Positions 28,824-37,248 of a DNA stretch of 64,000 bases are shown one piece after another. This DNA is from Panacibacter ginsenosidivorans. Its GTDB lineage: Bacteria > Bacteroidota > Bacteroidia > Chitinophagales > Chitinophagaceae. Numbering within the stretch: position 1 is the stretch's first letter; each line of letters begins with the position of its first letter. The notes under the pieces were generated by a model. The model was not told where the DNA came from and did no database searches. It saw only the letters and a program-made list of their open reading frames with translations. The stretch lies in NCBI RefSeq assembly GCF_007971225.1, contig NZ_CP042435.1, forward strand, positions 3,103,501 through 3,167,500, written 5' to 3'. Made by a program: the position numbers and the translations under genes.

Positions 28824-30134
28824 TTAAAATTTGAATTGCAGTCTTAACGTGAGCACATTGTCTTTAATATCACTGGTATACCCATCTAATGCAGTAGTTT
28901 CATTTTTTATAAATTCGTACCAGGCCACCAGCTTAAGATTCTCATCAAAATAATGTATGTACCCCATTCCAAGTGTATTGTACCTGATATCTCCTGCATG
29001 GCTGCCGGATGCAGTACTAACTTCATCGCCGGATAATTTTGTGTTAGGGTCGTACCAGTCGTATTTTATACCCAATTGATTATGGCTATCAAAGGAATGC
29101 AGCAGGTAAAAGAAAGCACCATTAAATTGTCTTGCATAATAAGCGTCTGTAGAGAATACTGCAGCAGGTGTTTCAGAAGTAGCGGCGGAAGAAGTTTGTG
29201 TACCCCGCCAGTATTCTGCCCGCAATTCTGTAGCCCCACCATTTTTGTATTTCCATTTTAACTGTGCATCAATACCGTAGTATTTTCTTGGTAATTTACG
29301 GCCAATATTTGTTTGCGCTGAATCTATGGTAAATTGCTTTTGTCCGTTTTCAGAAGAGAGTGTGTAATAATATTTGTCTCCTTGTATAAGTCCACCATTA
29401 AAGTAAGAAAGACCTGCAGATAAGGAAAGGTTTTTTTGCAGAGGATACGGTTTTAAAGTAGCCCGGCTTATAAAATCTTTATAAGAATCATAATCAGCTG
29501 TAGCGGTTAAACCCGGGCCATTGAAAACACCAGCATCGAGCTTTACATATTTCAACCAATTGGTGCGTTCCCGAGGTTCAAAAGATACCATGGCACCAAG
29601 GTCCCGTTCTACTTTCATTAATGATTGAGACATGCGGCCACGTTCGGGTGATTCACGGTCCCCCGAACCCAGATTCAGCTCATACCCAAATGGTCGCGCA
29701 AAAAGACCGGCTGTAAATGAAAATAGTTTGGTATTATTTTCCATGATCCTTCCCCAGAAGTCGCGGGTAAAAAATCCCTTTTCTGAGCCATCAAACTGGA
29801 AAACGAATTGCACAGATGGCTTTTTAGTATCGCTGAAATGTATATAATCTATTCGAAGCCTACCTCTTCTCATCATAAAGCGATTATCAACATTTGGGGC
29901 AAAATCTCCACCACTATAACTTTTTGCGCCTTTCGTCTGGATTGCCTGAAATTGTGGTTGCATATAGCCACTTATACGTATATGATCATACTTTTTGTAG
30001 ATTGAAAGTATCCCCTTACCCACATCTTTTGTAGTATCTACCATGTCCATAAGAAACTGCGCTTTAAGGGTTTGCCCTGCGGAGAAAAGAAAAAGAGCAG
30101 CGGTAAAAGTCCAGAGTCTTAACAATTTATTCAT
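28824..30134 (-). CDS. Porin of the phosphate-selective OprO/OprP type
   Basis: 436-residue outer-membrane protein. Signal peptide (1-25), a short helix-like region, then a beta-barrel that begins 'YDHIRISGYMQPQFQAIQTKGAKSY' and 'RFMMRRGRLRIDYIHF' and ends in a C-terminal aromatic strand 'NVLTLRLQFKF'. The 'RRGRL' segment and 'FARPFGYELNLGSGDRESPERGRMSQSL' are typical of Bacteroidota OprO/P-like porins. It stands divergent from the DUF47-Pit operon, so phosphate as the substrate fits the context, but the family name alone does not prove selectivity. Confidence 0.85.
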   Translation of the reverse strand: MNKLLRLWTFTAALFLFSAGQTLKAQFLMDMVDTTKDVGKGILSIYKKYDHIRISGYMQPQFQAIQTKGAKSYSGGDFAPNVDNRFMMRRGRLRIDYIHFSDTKKPSVQFVFQFDGSEKGFFTRDFWGRIMENNTKLFSFTAGLFARPFGYELNLGSGDRESPERGRMSQSLMKVERDLGAMVSFEPRERTNWLKYVKLDAGVFNGPGLTATADYDSYKDFISRATLKPYPLQKNLSLSAGLSYFNGGLIQGDKYYYTLSSENGQKQFTIDSAQTNIGRKLPRKYYGIDAQLKWKYKNGGATELRAEYWRGTQTSSAATSETPAAVFSTDAYYARQFNGAFFYLLHSFDSHNQLGIKYDWYDPNTKLSGDEVSTASGSHAGDIRYNTLGMGYIHYFDENLKLVAWYEFIKNETTALDGYTSDIKDNVLTLRLQFKF

Positions 30135-30212
30135 AAAATAATAATATTGCGAAAAAGTAAAATTGCATTAAAAACCCTATATTAAGAAATTGTTACCAAA
30201 ACTTGCGATACT

Positions 30213-30242
30213 TATCCCTTAGGACAAAGGGATATATTTTTG
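30213..30242 (+). promoter_or_regulatory. Inverted repeat and -7 element ahead of the DUF47-Pit operon
   Basis: TATCCCTT (30213-30220) and AAGGGATA (30227-30234) form a perfect 8-bp inverted repeat. It directly abuts TATTTTTG (30235-30242), a match to the Bacteroidota -7 consensus TAnnTTTG, 14 bp before the ATG. No good -33 TTTG was found. Placement suggests an operator controlling phosphate uptake genes. Confidence 0.5.
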
Positions 30243-30255
30243 CCAAAATTTTTAT

Positions 30256-30900
30256 ATGGCATTTAATCTCCTCAAATTCTTCACGGCTAAAGACAAAGTA
30301 TTTTATTCACTTTTTGAAGAAATAGCAGATACGGTTGCAAAAATGGGTGTGGTATTGAAACAGCTTGTTTACGAAACGGATGTAGAAAAACGCAATGCCT
30401 TGGTTTCGCAGCTGGAAACAATGGAGCATATAAATGATGAACTTACACATAAGGTTTTTACAGAGCTTGGTCGCAATTTTATCACTCCTTTTGATCGTGA
30501 GGATATACATTATCTTGCCAGTGCTCTCGATGATATTGCTGATTATATATATAACGCCGCAAAGAAGATCAGGTTTTACCGCGTAAATCCTAATGACCCG
30601 GGTATTCAAAAAATGGCTGATTTAATAGAGATGAGTTCAGAACATGTAAAAAGTGCAGTAATGGAATTGCGTAATATGCGCAATATGCGACAGATTACTG
30701 ATGCCCTGGTAAAAGTGAACAGCATAGAAAATCAGGCAGATGATATTTACGACATGAGCATTGATCGCTTATTCCAATCAGAACCAGATGTAAAAGAAGT
30801 GATCAAAAAAAGAGAAATATACCAGGCCCTGGAAAATGCAACAGACAAATGTGAAGATGCAGGAAATGTTATTGAATCAATTATTGTAAAATACGCTTAA
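30256..30900 (+). CDS. DUF47 family PhoU-like protein, Pit accessory
   Basis: 214-residue, mostly helical cytosolic protein of the DUF47/YkaA family, related in fold to PhoU. Recognisable segments are 'FFTAKDKVFYSLFEEIADTVAKMG', 'HINDELTHKVFTELGRNFITPFDREDIHYLASALDDIADYIYNAAKK' and 'NSIENQADDIYDMSIDRLF...EIYQALENATDKCEDAGNVIESI'. The E/DxxxD metal-binding repeats are visible. Members are nearly always coded directly before a Pit phosphate permease, as here (54 bp gap), and are thought to modulate it. Confidence 0.93.
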   Translation: MAFNLLKFFTAKDKVFYSLFEEIADTVAKMGVVLKQLVYETDVEKRNALVSQLETMEHINDELTHKVFTELGRNFITPFDREDIHYLASALDDIADYIYNAAKKIRFYRVNPNDPGIQKMADLIEMSSEHVKSAVMELRNMRNMRQITDALVKVNSIENQADDIYDMSIDRLFQSEPDVKEVIKKREIYQALENATDKCEDAGNVIESIIVKYA

Positions 30901-30954
30901 ACAAAGCTCTCATCTTTACTGCAATAAAGTTGAACCATACCATAAGCAATCGAT

Positions 30955-32091
30955 ATGTCTATATTACTGATTACAATTATTATTCTTGCGATAGGCTTTG
31001 ATTTTATTAACGGCTTTCATGATGCAGCCAACTCTATTGCCACCATCGTATCTACAAAAGTACTTACACCTTTTCAGGCCGTTGTGTGGGCAGCTTTTTT
31101 TAACTTCCTCGCTTTTTTTATTTTTAGTGATCACAGTGTTGCTAATACCGTGGCTAAAACAGTTCATGAAGGTAGCTATGACCTTTACGTAGTATTGTCA
31201 GGAGTTATTGCTGCCATTTGCTGGAACCTGCTGACGTGGTGGTACGGCATTCCATCTTCTTCATCACATACATTAATTGGAGGATTTGCTGGTGCTGCTG
31301 TTGCTCATTCAGGATTCAGTGGTGTAAACTGGTCTTTGGACGGAGGTATAAGCCTTACTTTACTTTTCATCTTATTGGCGCCAATTGTTGGAATGATCAT
31401 TTCTATATTCATCACTTTAGTTACCATACAGAAAAATTTTTGGCTTAAAATATCAATTATAATTGCTGTTGTTGCAAGCTGTTTGATATTTATTAACTTC
31501 AAAAAGCCTTTCGAATTTTGGGCGCTCCTGGTGTTAGGGGTAATCTTTATTGCTTCTTATTTTTATAATTATCTGAAAGGAGAAAACGCCTATCGCACGG
31601 CTAACATGTACAAAAGCCTGCAGTTGGTTTCATCTGCCGGATTAAGCATTGGTCATGGCGGTAGTGATGCGCAAAAAGTTATGGGTATTATTGGGGCAGC
31701 AATGGTGGCAGGACATTATATACCCACAATTGCAGACATACCAGTGTGGGTTCCTTTTGTGTGTTACACTGCAATAGGTCTTGGCACCATGAGCGGAGGT
31801 TGGAAGATTGTAAAAACAATGGGTACAAAAATAACTAAAGTGACGCCGTTGGAAGGTGTTTGTGCAGAAACAGCCGGAGCAATAACACTTTTTGCCGCGG
31901 CTAATCTTGGTGCACCTGTAAGTACTACACACACAATTACGGGTTCTATTATCGGTGTGGGTGCCACAAAACGTCTTAGTGCTGTTCGCTGGGGTGTTAC
32001 GGTAAGTCTTATATGGGCATGGATTCTTACTATTCCTGTGAGTGGATTGCTCGCTGCCGGCATTTATTCTCTCATTAAGCTTTTCATATAA
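30955..32091 (+). CDS. Low-affinity inorganic phosphate transporter, Pit family
   Basis: 378-residue permease with about ten membrane helices and the two PHO4 signature halves: 'GFDFINGFHDAANSIATIVSTKVLTPFQAV' at the N-terminus and 'SSAGLSIGHGGSDAQKVMG' with 'LGAPVSTTHTITGSIIGVG' in the C-terminal half. 'WWYGIPSSSSHTLIGG' is the first-half counterpart. It moves metal-phosphate with H+ across the inner membrane. It is co-transcribed with the DUF47 gene and divergent from a phosphate-type porin. Confidence 0.95.
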   Translation: MSILLITIIILAIGFDFINGFHDAANSIATIVSTKVLTPFQAVVWAAFFNFLAFFIFSDHSVANTVAKTVHEGSYDLYVVLSGVIAAICWNLLTWWYGIPSSSSHTLIGGFAGAAVAHSGFSGVNWSLDGGISLTLLFILLAPIVGMIISIFITLVTIQKNFWLKISIIIAVVASCLIFINFKKPFEFWALLVLGVIFIASYFYNYLKGENAYRTANMYKSLQLVSSAGLSIGHGGSDAQKVMGIIGAAMVAGHYIPTIADIPVWVPFVCYTAIGLGTMSGGWKIVKTMGTKITKVTPLEGVCAETAGAITLFAAANLGAPVSTTHTITGSIIGVGATKRLSAVRWGVTVSLIWAWILTIPVSGLLAAGIYSLIKLFI

Positions 32092-32139
32092 CAGTTATGT
32101 AGCCAAGTTTTATTTATTTTGCAGCACCAAAATAAGCGT

Positions 32140-33195
32140 ATGCAAAAAATTCTTGTTACAGGTGGCTGCGGTTATATAGGATCGCACACAGTTGTTGATC
32201 TTATAGAAAACGGCTTTGATGTTATCTCTATCGATGATAATTCCCGCTCCACTACCTACCTGATAGATGGGATTGAAAAAATTACCGGGAAAAAATTAAA
32301 GAACTATAAGGTAGATCTCAAGAATTTTGATGAAACGCTTGCTGTTTTCCAGGAAAACGAAGACATAACGGGCGTTATACATTTTGCGGCTTACAAAGCT
32401 GTTGGTGAATCTGTTGAAAAGCCATTAGACTATTTTGAGAATAATCTTTTTTCACTTATTAATCTTCTTAAGTGCGTGAAAGAATTTTCTGTACCTAATT
32501 TTGTTTTCTCTTCATCCTGCACAGTTTACGGCAATCCCGATTCTATACCTGTTACAGAAAAGTCTCCCATAAAAAAAGCAGAATCGCCTTATGGTGCTAC
32601 CAAACAAATGGGTGAAGATATCATACAGGAATTTGCAAGGGCAAATAACACTAAATCTATTTTATTGCGCTATTTTAACCCGGTTGGCGCTCACCCATCA
32701 ATTTTACTGGGCGAACTGCCACTTGGAAGACCGCAAAACCTTGTACCAGCCATTACACAAACGGCTATAGGTAAAATACCACAGATGAGCGTTTGGGGCA
32801 ATGACTATGATACCAGAGATGGCAGTTGCGTCCGCGATTTCATCCACGTTTGCGATATAGCACATGCACATACCCTGGCATTGCAATATTTAATGGAAAA
32901 CAGGAACGAAACCATTTGCGATGTTTTTAATTTAGGAACAGGTAATGGTGTAACTGTACTAGAAGCGATAAAGGCATTTGAAAAGGTTAGTGGTGTAAAA
33001 CTTAATTATACTATTGCTCCTCGCAGGCAGGGAGATGTTATTGCCATTTATGCCAATAATAATCATGCGGTAAAATCTTTGAACTGGAATATAAAATACG
33101 ATCTTGAAGATATGATGCGCAGTGCATGGGAATGGGAACTCAAAATAAAAGAGGACGAAGAATTGATAAAGAAACAAAATCCGGTACTGAATTAG
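32140..33195 (+). CDS. galE: UDP-glucose 4-epimerase
   Basis: 351-residue short-chain dehydrogenase-fold enzyme interconverting UDP-glucose and UDP-galactose. NAD site 'MQKILVTGGCGYIGSHTVVDLIE' (GxxGxxG), 'GVIHFAAYKAVGESVEKPLDYFENN', catalytic 'SSSCTVYG' and 'ESPYGATKQMGED' (Y-xxx-K), 'LRYFNPVGAHPS' and 'TRDGSCVRDFIHVCDIAHAH'. A TTG at 32119 would extend the frame by seven residues, but the ATG at 32140 fits the conserved start. Confidence 0.95.
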   Translation: MQKILVTGGCGYIGSHTVVDLIENGFDVISIDDNSRSTTYLIDGIEKITGKKLKNYKVDLKNFDETLAVFQENEDITGVIHFAAYKAVGESVEKPLDYFENNLFSLINLLKCVKEFSVPNFVFSSSCTVYGNPDSIPVTEKSPIKKAESPYGATKQMGEDIIQEFARANNTKSILLRYFNPVGAHPSILLGELPLGRPQNLVPAITQTAIGKIPQMSVWGNDYDTRDGSCVRDFIHVCDIAHAHTLALQYLMENRNETICDVFNLGTGNGVTVLEAIKAFEKVSGVKLNYTIAPRRQGDVIAIYANNNHAVKSLNWNIKYDLEDMMRSAWEWELKIKEDEELIKKQNPVLN

Positions 33196-33241
33196 CTTTT
33201 CAAGAATTTGATACAGACTGTAGTATTTCATGGTATCGCCT

Positions 33242-33322
33242 GTTGTGTCACTCACTTGGGCGTTCAGCATAAAAATCAGCAATGTGAAAGGTTGAACTAA
33301 ATGTACAAGAGTGCGACGCAAC
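33242..33322. repeat. Paired intergenic repeat arms (B forward, A reverse)
   Basis: Forward core at 33242-33261 (last bases GGGC instead of GTAC) preceded by 'atttcatggtatcgcct'. Perfect reverse core A at 33303-33322, followed by 'aaaagcataatcgaagtgcaaaagctgggctcaaaa'. It fills the gap between galE and the transketolase half. Confidence 0.85.
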
Positions 33323-33393
33323 AAAAGCATAATCGAAGTGCAAAAGCTGGGCTCAAAAATATTAAACAGAACAACTAAACAACAACATACATT

Positions 33394-34359
33394 ATGCTGA
33401 AAGACATTCAGGTTTTAAACGAAAAAGAAACACGTGGCGGCTTCGGGGAAGGCATTTATGAAACAGGTAAGAAAAATGAAAAGGTGGTAGTGCTTACTGC
33501 AGATCTTGCAGGCTCTCTTAAACTTGGGCCATTTATAAAAGATTTTCCGGGGCGGTTCGTACAATGCGGTATTGCAGAAGCCAATATGATGGGCATAGCA
33601 GCTGGTTTAACTATTGGAGGCCACATTCCATATACAACAACATTTGCAAACTTTAGCACAGGCAGGGTTTACGATCAGATTCGTCAAAGCATTGCCTACA
33701 GCGGAAAGAATGTAAAAATTTGTGCAAGCCATGCAGGCCTTACGCTTGGTGAAGATGGTGCTACACACCAGATATTAGAAGATATAGGTTTGATGAAAAT
33801 GTTGCCGGGTATGACTGTTATTGTACCATGTGATTTCAATCAGACTAAAGCTGCAACAATGGCAATTGCAGATTATGAAGGGCCTGTATACTTGCGTTTT
33901 GGAAGACCTAAATGGCCCAATTTTACCAAAGAAGATGGAAGCGATTTTGTAATTGGTAAAGCACAGGTTTTGGGCAAAGGAAAGGATATCAGCATTTTTG
34001 CCTGTGGTCATCTTGTATGGAAAGCGATAGAAGCAGGAAGGATCTTGGAAGAAAAAGGATACACAGTTGATCTTATTAATATACATACGATAAAGCCTTT
34101 GGATGAAGATGCAATAATTGCATCTATCACAAAAACTGGTTGTGCCGTTACCTGCGAAGAACATAATATTCTTGGTGGCCTGGGCGAAAGTATAGCCAGG
34201 GTCGCATCGCATCACAAGCCTATACCAATAGAAATGGTTGGCACTAAAGATACTTTCGGCGAAAGTGGCAAACCTGAGGAATTACTGAAGAAATACGGGT
34301 TAGACACCCCCGATATAATTGTTGCTGCTGAAAAAGCAATGGCCAGAAAAAAATCATAA
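33394..34359 (+). CDS. Transketolase, C-terminal subunit
   Basis: 321 residues equal to the C-terminal half of transketolase: pyrimidine-binding domain (about 10-175: 'TRGGFGEGIYETGKKN', 'FVQCGIAEANMMGIAAGLTIGGHIPYTTTFANF', 'THAGLTLGEDGATHQ'-like segment 'SHAGLTLGEDGATHQILED') and the C-terminal transketolase domain (about 190-315). In Bacteroidota transketolase is often split into two adjacent genes; here the ThDP-pyrophosphate-binding N-terminal half is not adjacent, and the upstream neighbour is galE plus a repeat pair. Alone it should be inactive, so a partner must be coded elsewhere. Confidence 0.9.
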   Translation: MLKDIQVLNEKETRGGFGEGIYETGKKNEKVVVLTADLAGSLKLGPFIKDFPGRFVQCGIAEANMMGIAAGLTIGGHIPYTTTFANFSTGRVYDQIRQSIAYSGKNVKICASHAGLTLGEDGATHQILEDIGLMKMLPGMTVIVPCDFNQTKAATMAIADYEGPVYLRFGRPKWPNFTKEDGSDFVIGKAQVLGKGKDISIFACGHLVWKAIEAGRILEEKGYTVDLINIHTIKPLDEDAIIASITKTGCAVTCEEHNILGGLGESIARVASHHKPIPIEMVGTKDTFGESGKPEELLKKYGLDTPDIIVAAEKAMARKKS

Positions 34360-34389
34360 AACGAAAATTTAGTTTAAACCTTAGTTATA

Positions 34390-34420
34390 AAAACTCATCT
34401 TTGATAGAGATGGGTTTTTT
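34390..34420 (+). terminator. Intrinsic terminator after the transketolase gene
   Basis: AAAACTCATCT (34390-34400) pairs with AGATGGGTTTT (34408-34418), followed by T residues, 30 bp past the stop. Confidence 0.85.
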
Positions 34421-34447
34421 AATTTCATAGTCTAAAGCAAACTCTGC

Positions 34448-34993
34448 ATGCATGCTGAAGATAAAGAGCTTTTACACGAATTCAGGCAAACTGAAACGAA
34501 AGAAAAAGCATTTACAGCGATTATAAAAAAATACCAGGAGAAACTTTATTGGCACATCAGGAGAATGGTTATAGATCATGACGATGCAAATGACGTACTC
34601 CAGAATATGTTTATAAAAGTTTGGAATGGGTTAAATAATTTTCGTGAGGATAGCCAATTATACACTTGGCTCTACCGTATTGCTACAAACGAGTCTCTTA
34701 CTTTTCTTGAGCAATCTAAGAAGAGAGCTTCTGTGAGTTTAAGTGACGTAGAAACAGGGCTATCAAATAAAGTAATTGCGGATAAAAATTTTGATGCTAA
34801 CCGTTTGGAATGGAAGCTACAATTAGCAATACAGCAATTACCTGAAAAGCAAAGAGTTGTATTTAATCTTAGATATTATGATGAAATGCCCTACGAAGAG
34901 ATGAGTCGTATTCTGGAAACAAGCGAAGGAGCGCTGAAAGCAAGCTATCATCATGCAGCAAAAAAGATCGAGGATTATATCAAAAATAATTAA
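34448..34993 (+). CDS. ECF-type RNA polymerase sigma factor
   Basis: 181-residue sigma-70 family factor of the extracytoplasmic-function group. Region 2 at about 20-90 ('YQEKLYWHIRRMVIDHDDANDVLQNMFIKVWNGLNNFREDSQLYTWLYRIATNESLTFL') and region 4 at about 120-178 ('LQLAIQQLPEKQRVVFNLRYYDEMPYEEMSRILETSEGALKASYHHAAKKIEDYI'). It is followed by a membrane protein with a long cytoplasmic N-terminus and a Spy-like periplasmic protein, a usual arrangement for an envelope-stress regulon. Its targets are unknown. Confidence 0.93.
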   Translation: MHAEDKELLHEFRQTETKEKAFTAIIKKYQEKLYWHIRRMVIDHDDANDVLQNMFIKVWNGLNNFREDSQLYTWLYRIATNESLTFLEQSKKRASVSLSDVETGLSNKVIADKNFDANRLEWKLQLAIQQLPEKQRVVFNLRYYDEMPYEEMSRILETSEGALKASYHHAAKKIEDYIKNN

Positions 34994-35030
34994 ACCTTTT
35001 TTTGACTCCACAGTCTAACGAAATGTTAAA

Positions 35031-35774
35031 ATGTCAAATGTTCAAAACATATCAGAAGAGTTAAAGCAAATAGCCCCGGCCGTTGCAAACCTCGTTAAAA
35101 ATAACCCATACTCCGTGCCTATGGGTTATTTTGATAACATTGCTGAAAATGTTATGAAACAAGTTCTAGAAGTGCCATCATTAGTAGAGATACGTACATT
35201 AAAAAAGCAAACTTATACTGTTCCACAGGATTACTTCCAGGGATTGGCAAACAATATACTTATCAGAATTGATAGCATACAAAGGGAAAAACATTCAGAA
35301 GTTTTTGATGAATTGGTACATGTAACACCTCTGCTAAACACAATAAGCAAAAGAAATATATTGTCAGTTCCGGATGATTATTTTGATAATCTGAAAGTTA
35401 AACCTTTTGGAGAAAATAAAGAGCCTAAGGTTATTTTGATGAGTGCTACAACAACTGTTAGAAAATGGATGACTTATGCTGCTGCTGCATCTGTACTATT
35501 TATTTTATCAACAGCTTCGTATGCATACATTAATCATCACTTAAAGGGTATTGACAAATCTCTTACTATTGGGCAAAGGATGGCGACACTTAAGGATGAA
35601 GAAATTATCAATTACCTGCAGAACGATCTTGGTGATTTTGATCCAAATACTGCTACTTCCACTGATAATGACCCGGATATTAACCACATGCTGATTAATG
35701 CAAGTGATGCTGAAATTGAGCGATACCTTGATACTGAAAGTGATAGCGGTGAAGAAATTATTAAGGGGATTTAA
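35031..35774 (+). CDS. Single-pass membrane protein with VPxxYF repeats, probable anti-sigma partner
   Basis: 247 residues. Three copies of a short motif (YSVPMGYFDN at 27-36, YTVPQDYFQG at 62-71, LSVPDDYFDN at 111-120) lie in the N-terminal part, and one membrane helix (about 147-168) follows. The acidic C-terminal tail contains 'LKDEEIINYLQNDLGDFDP' and 'ASDAEIERYL'. It starts 38 bp after the sigma gene. I know the motif only as recurrent in proteins next to Bacteroidota ECF sigma factors; anti-sigma activity is inferred from position and topology. Confidence 0.7.
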   Translation: MSNVQNISEELKQIAPAVANLVKNNPYSVPMGYFDNIAENVMKQVLEVPSLVEIRTLKKQTYTVPQDYFQGLANNILIRIDSIQREKHSEVFDELVHVTPLLNTISKRNILSVPDDYFDNLKVKPFGENKEPKVILMSATTTVRKWMTYAAAASVLFILSTASYAYINHHLKGIDKSLTIGQRMATLKDEEIINYLQNDLGDFDPNTATSTDNDPDINHMLINASDAEIERYLDTESDSGEEIIKGI

Positions 35775-35786
35775 ATAGCATTAAAG

Positions 35787-36236
35787 ATGAAAAAATTTTT
35801 TATTATTGTTTCTTTATTATTTTTAGGTAATTATATTTGTGTCGCTCAGACACAATCAATCGATAATTCAAATAAGGCTGAGGATGTAACGGTTGCTTAT
35901 ATGACAAAGGAGTTAAACCTTACTCCTGATGAATCAAAGAAGTTTTGGCCAGTTTATAATAATTACTTTAACGAAATAAGGCAGGCTAAGGCTACCTATG
36001 GAAATGATGAGGTTGCCTTTGAAGAAAAAAAATTACAAATAAGAAAAAAATACCAAGGTCAGTTTAGAACTGTATTGAATTCGGATAAAAGGGTTAATAA
36101 AGTATTTGTTTCAGAGAAAAATTTACGGGATCTTTTCAAAAAAGAATGGCAGGACAGGCAAAGACGTAAAAGGCTGCCGGGTATTCAGCAACGACTTCCT
36201 AAAAATGGAGGTGTCAAATCAAGAAAAGTAAACTAA
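35787..36236 (+). CDS. Spy/LTxxQ-like periplasmic protein
   Basis: 149 residues: signal peptide (1-20, ending CVAQT), then a helical, charged domain with 'TKELNLTPDESKKFWPVYNNYFNEIRQAK' and 'KKLQIRKKYQGQFRTVLNSDKRVNKVFVSEKNLRDLFKKEW'. The LTPDE..KFWP start resembles the LTxxQ helices of Spy/CpxP-type periplasmic sensors/chaperones. Twelve bases after the preceding gene, it completes a sigma, membrane and periplasmic cassette. A role as stress sensor or product is inferred. Confidence 0.7.
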   Translation: MKKFFIIVSLLFLGNYICVAQTQSIDNSNKAEDVTVAYMTKELNLTPDESKKFWPVYNNYFNEIRQAKATYGNDEVAFEEKKLQIRKKYQGQFRTVLNSDKRVNKVFVSEKNLRDLFKKEWQDRQRRKRLPGIQQRLPKNGGVKSRKVN

Positions 36237-36365
36237 TTTAAATAGGTGTTTTTCATAGGTTAGCAACGGCCAGCTCTTTCCAGGGCGGGCCTATTTTTTT
36301 GTCACCTATAAAAGAAAACAAAAACCAGAACTCCTTTTATATTTTATATCCTGATTATAAATAAC

Positions 36366-36388
36366 AAACCCCGCATTTATGCGGGGTT
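36366..36388. terminator. Intrinsic terminator by tRNA-Asn
   Basis: AAACCCCGCAT (36366-36376) and ATGCGGGGTTT (36378-36388, nearly immediate) form a GC-rich stem directly 3' of the minus-strand tRNA gene. It can also end the sigma operon from the left. Confidence 0.8.
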
Positions 36389-36393
36389 TGTTG

Positions 36394-36467
36394 CTCCCGA
36401 AACTGGACTTGAACCAGTGACCCTCTGATTAACAGTCAGATGCTCTAACCAACTGAGCTATTCGGGA
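36394..36467 (-). tRNA. tRNA-Asn (anticodon GTT)
   Basis: 74 nt cloverleaf on the minus strand: acceptor TCCCGAA/TTCGGGA, D-arm GCTC...GAGC, anticodon arm TCTGA-CTGTTAA-TCAGA with anticodon GTT, T-arm ACTGG-TTCAAGT-CCAGT, discriminator G. CCA is not encoded. Confidence 0.96.
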
Positions 36468-36825
36468 TTAATGCATTTTCCTTTTGGGGTTGCAAAAATA
36501 GGTTTTTTTTATTTCCGGCAAAGAATGCTGCAAAAAATATTATGCTCGGTTATTGCATCACATTTTAGAAAAAAATAATGTGCATTGTGAATAAGAATTT
36601 ATTGTTTAATAATTCCAACTGTGGAATTTCATAGCATCGTCCCTTGCATTGCAAGCACTTCATCAATATATCTTTTTTATCTGCTAAAAGTTCCTTTCAT
36701 AATCAGAACGATGAAAGGATTGCGACGCAACGAAGATCAATCAGGGTATAAAAGCTGGTATCATAATTATTTTTACACTTAATCCCAATCAAGTTAAATT
36801 AGGTATTTACCTTGCTAATGCCCAG
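36468..36825. other. Intergenic region with a degenerate repeat pair
   Basis: 358 bases without a gene between tRNA-Asn and the Rieske gene. It holds a degraded form of the paired repeat (36626-36731) and otherwise AT-rich sequence. Confidence 0.5.
36626..36731. repeat. Degenerate paired repeat arms
   Basis: Left flank 'atttcatagcatcg' matches the flank of type B arms, but the core is decayed. The right arm GATTGCGACGCAAC (36718-36731) is followed by 'gaagatcaatcagggtataaaagctgg'. It looks like an old copy. Confidence 0.6.
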
Positions 36826-37182
36826 CTATAAAAAGCTAAATAACTTTTTCTCCTCCATACCAATATAAACACCATCTTCACGAACTTCAACAGGATAGGT
36901 CTTTAAAAAATATCCTTCACCAGTTATATTATGTCCGTTTACCATATTGAACCTGTAATGGTGCAGCGGACAAACAATATTCCCTTGTGCATCTATATGC
37001 CCATCAGATAATATACCGCCTGCATGCGGACAATTATAACTACAAGCCAGTAGCTTTTCTTTAAATTTTCCAATAGTTATTTTCTTTTTATTGGCAATAG
37101 CTACAATAAGATTATTGTTGTTAAAATGTAATTCATTCTCGGATTCAGCAATTTTGTACCAGATATATTTTGGTTCACGCAT
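36826..37182 (-). CDS. Rieske [2Fe-2S] domain protein
   Basis: 118-residue soluble Rieske protein. Cluster ligands are visible: Cys51 and His53 (YNCPHAGG) and Cys71 and His74 (CPLHHYRF), with the 17-residue gap normal for small ferredoxin-like Rieske proteins. The N-terminal 'WYKIAESENELHFNNNNLIVAIANKKKITIGKF' forms the first strands. Such proteins pass electrons to oxygenases or nitrite-reductase-like partners; the partner is not evident here. It is followed on the minus strand by no gene until the tRNA. Confidence 0.9.
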   Translation of the reverse strand: MREPKYIWYKIAESENELHFNNNNLIVAIANKKKITIGKFKEKLLACSYNCPHAGGILSDGHIDAQGNIVCPLHHYRFNMVNGHNITGEGYFLKTYPVEVREDGVYIGMEEKKLFSFL

Positions 37183-37248
37183 AATTATAGAGTTGAAATA
37201 AATTTTGTTATCATATACGGTAAATAATTTTTTAAAAATGGATATGCA

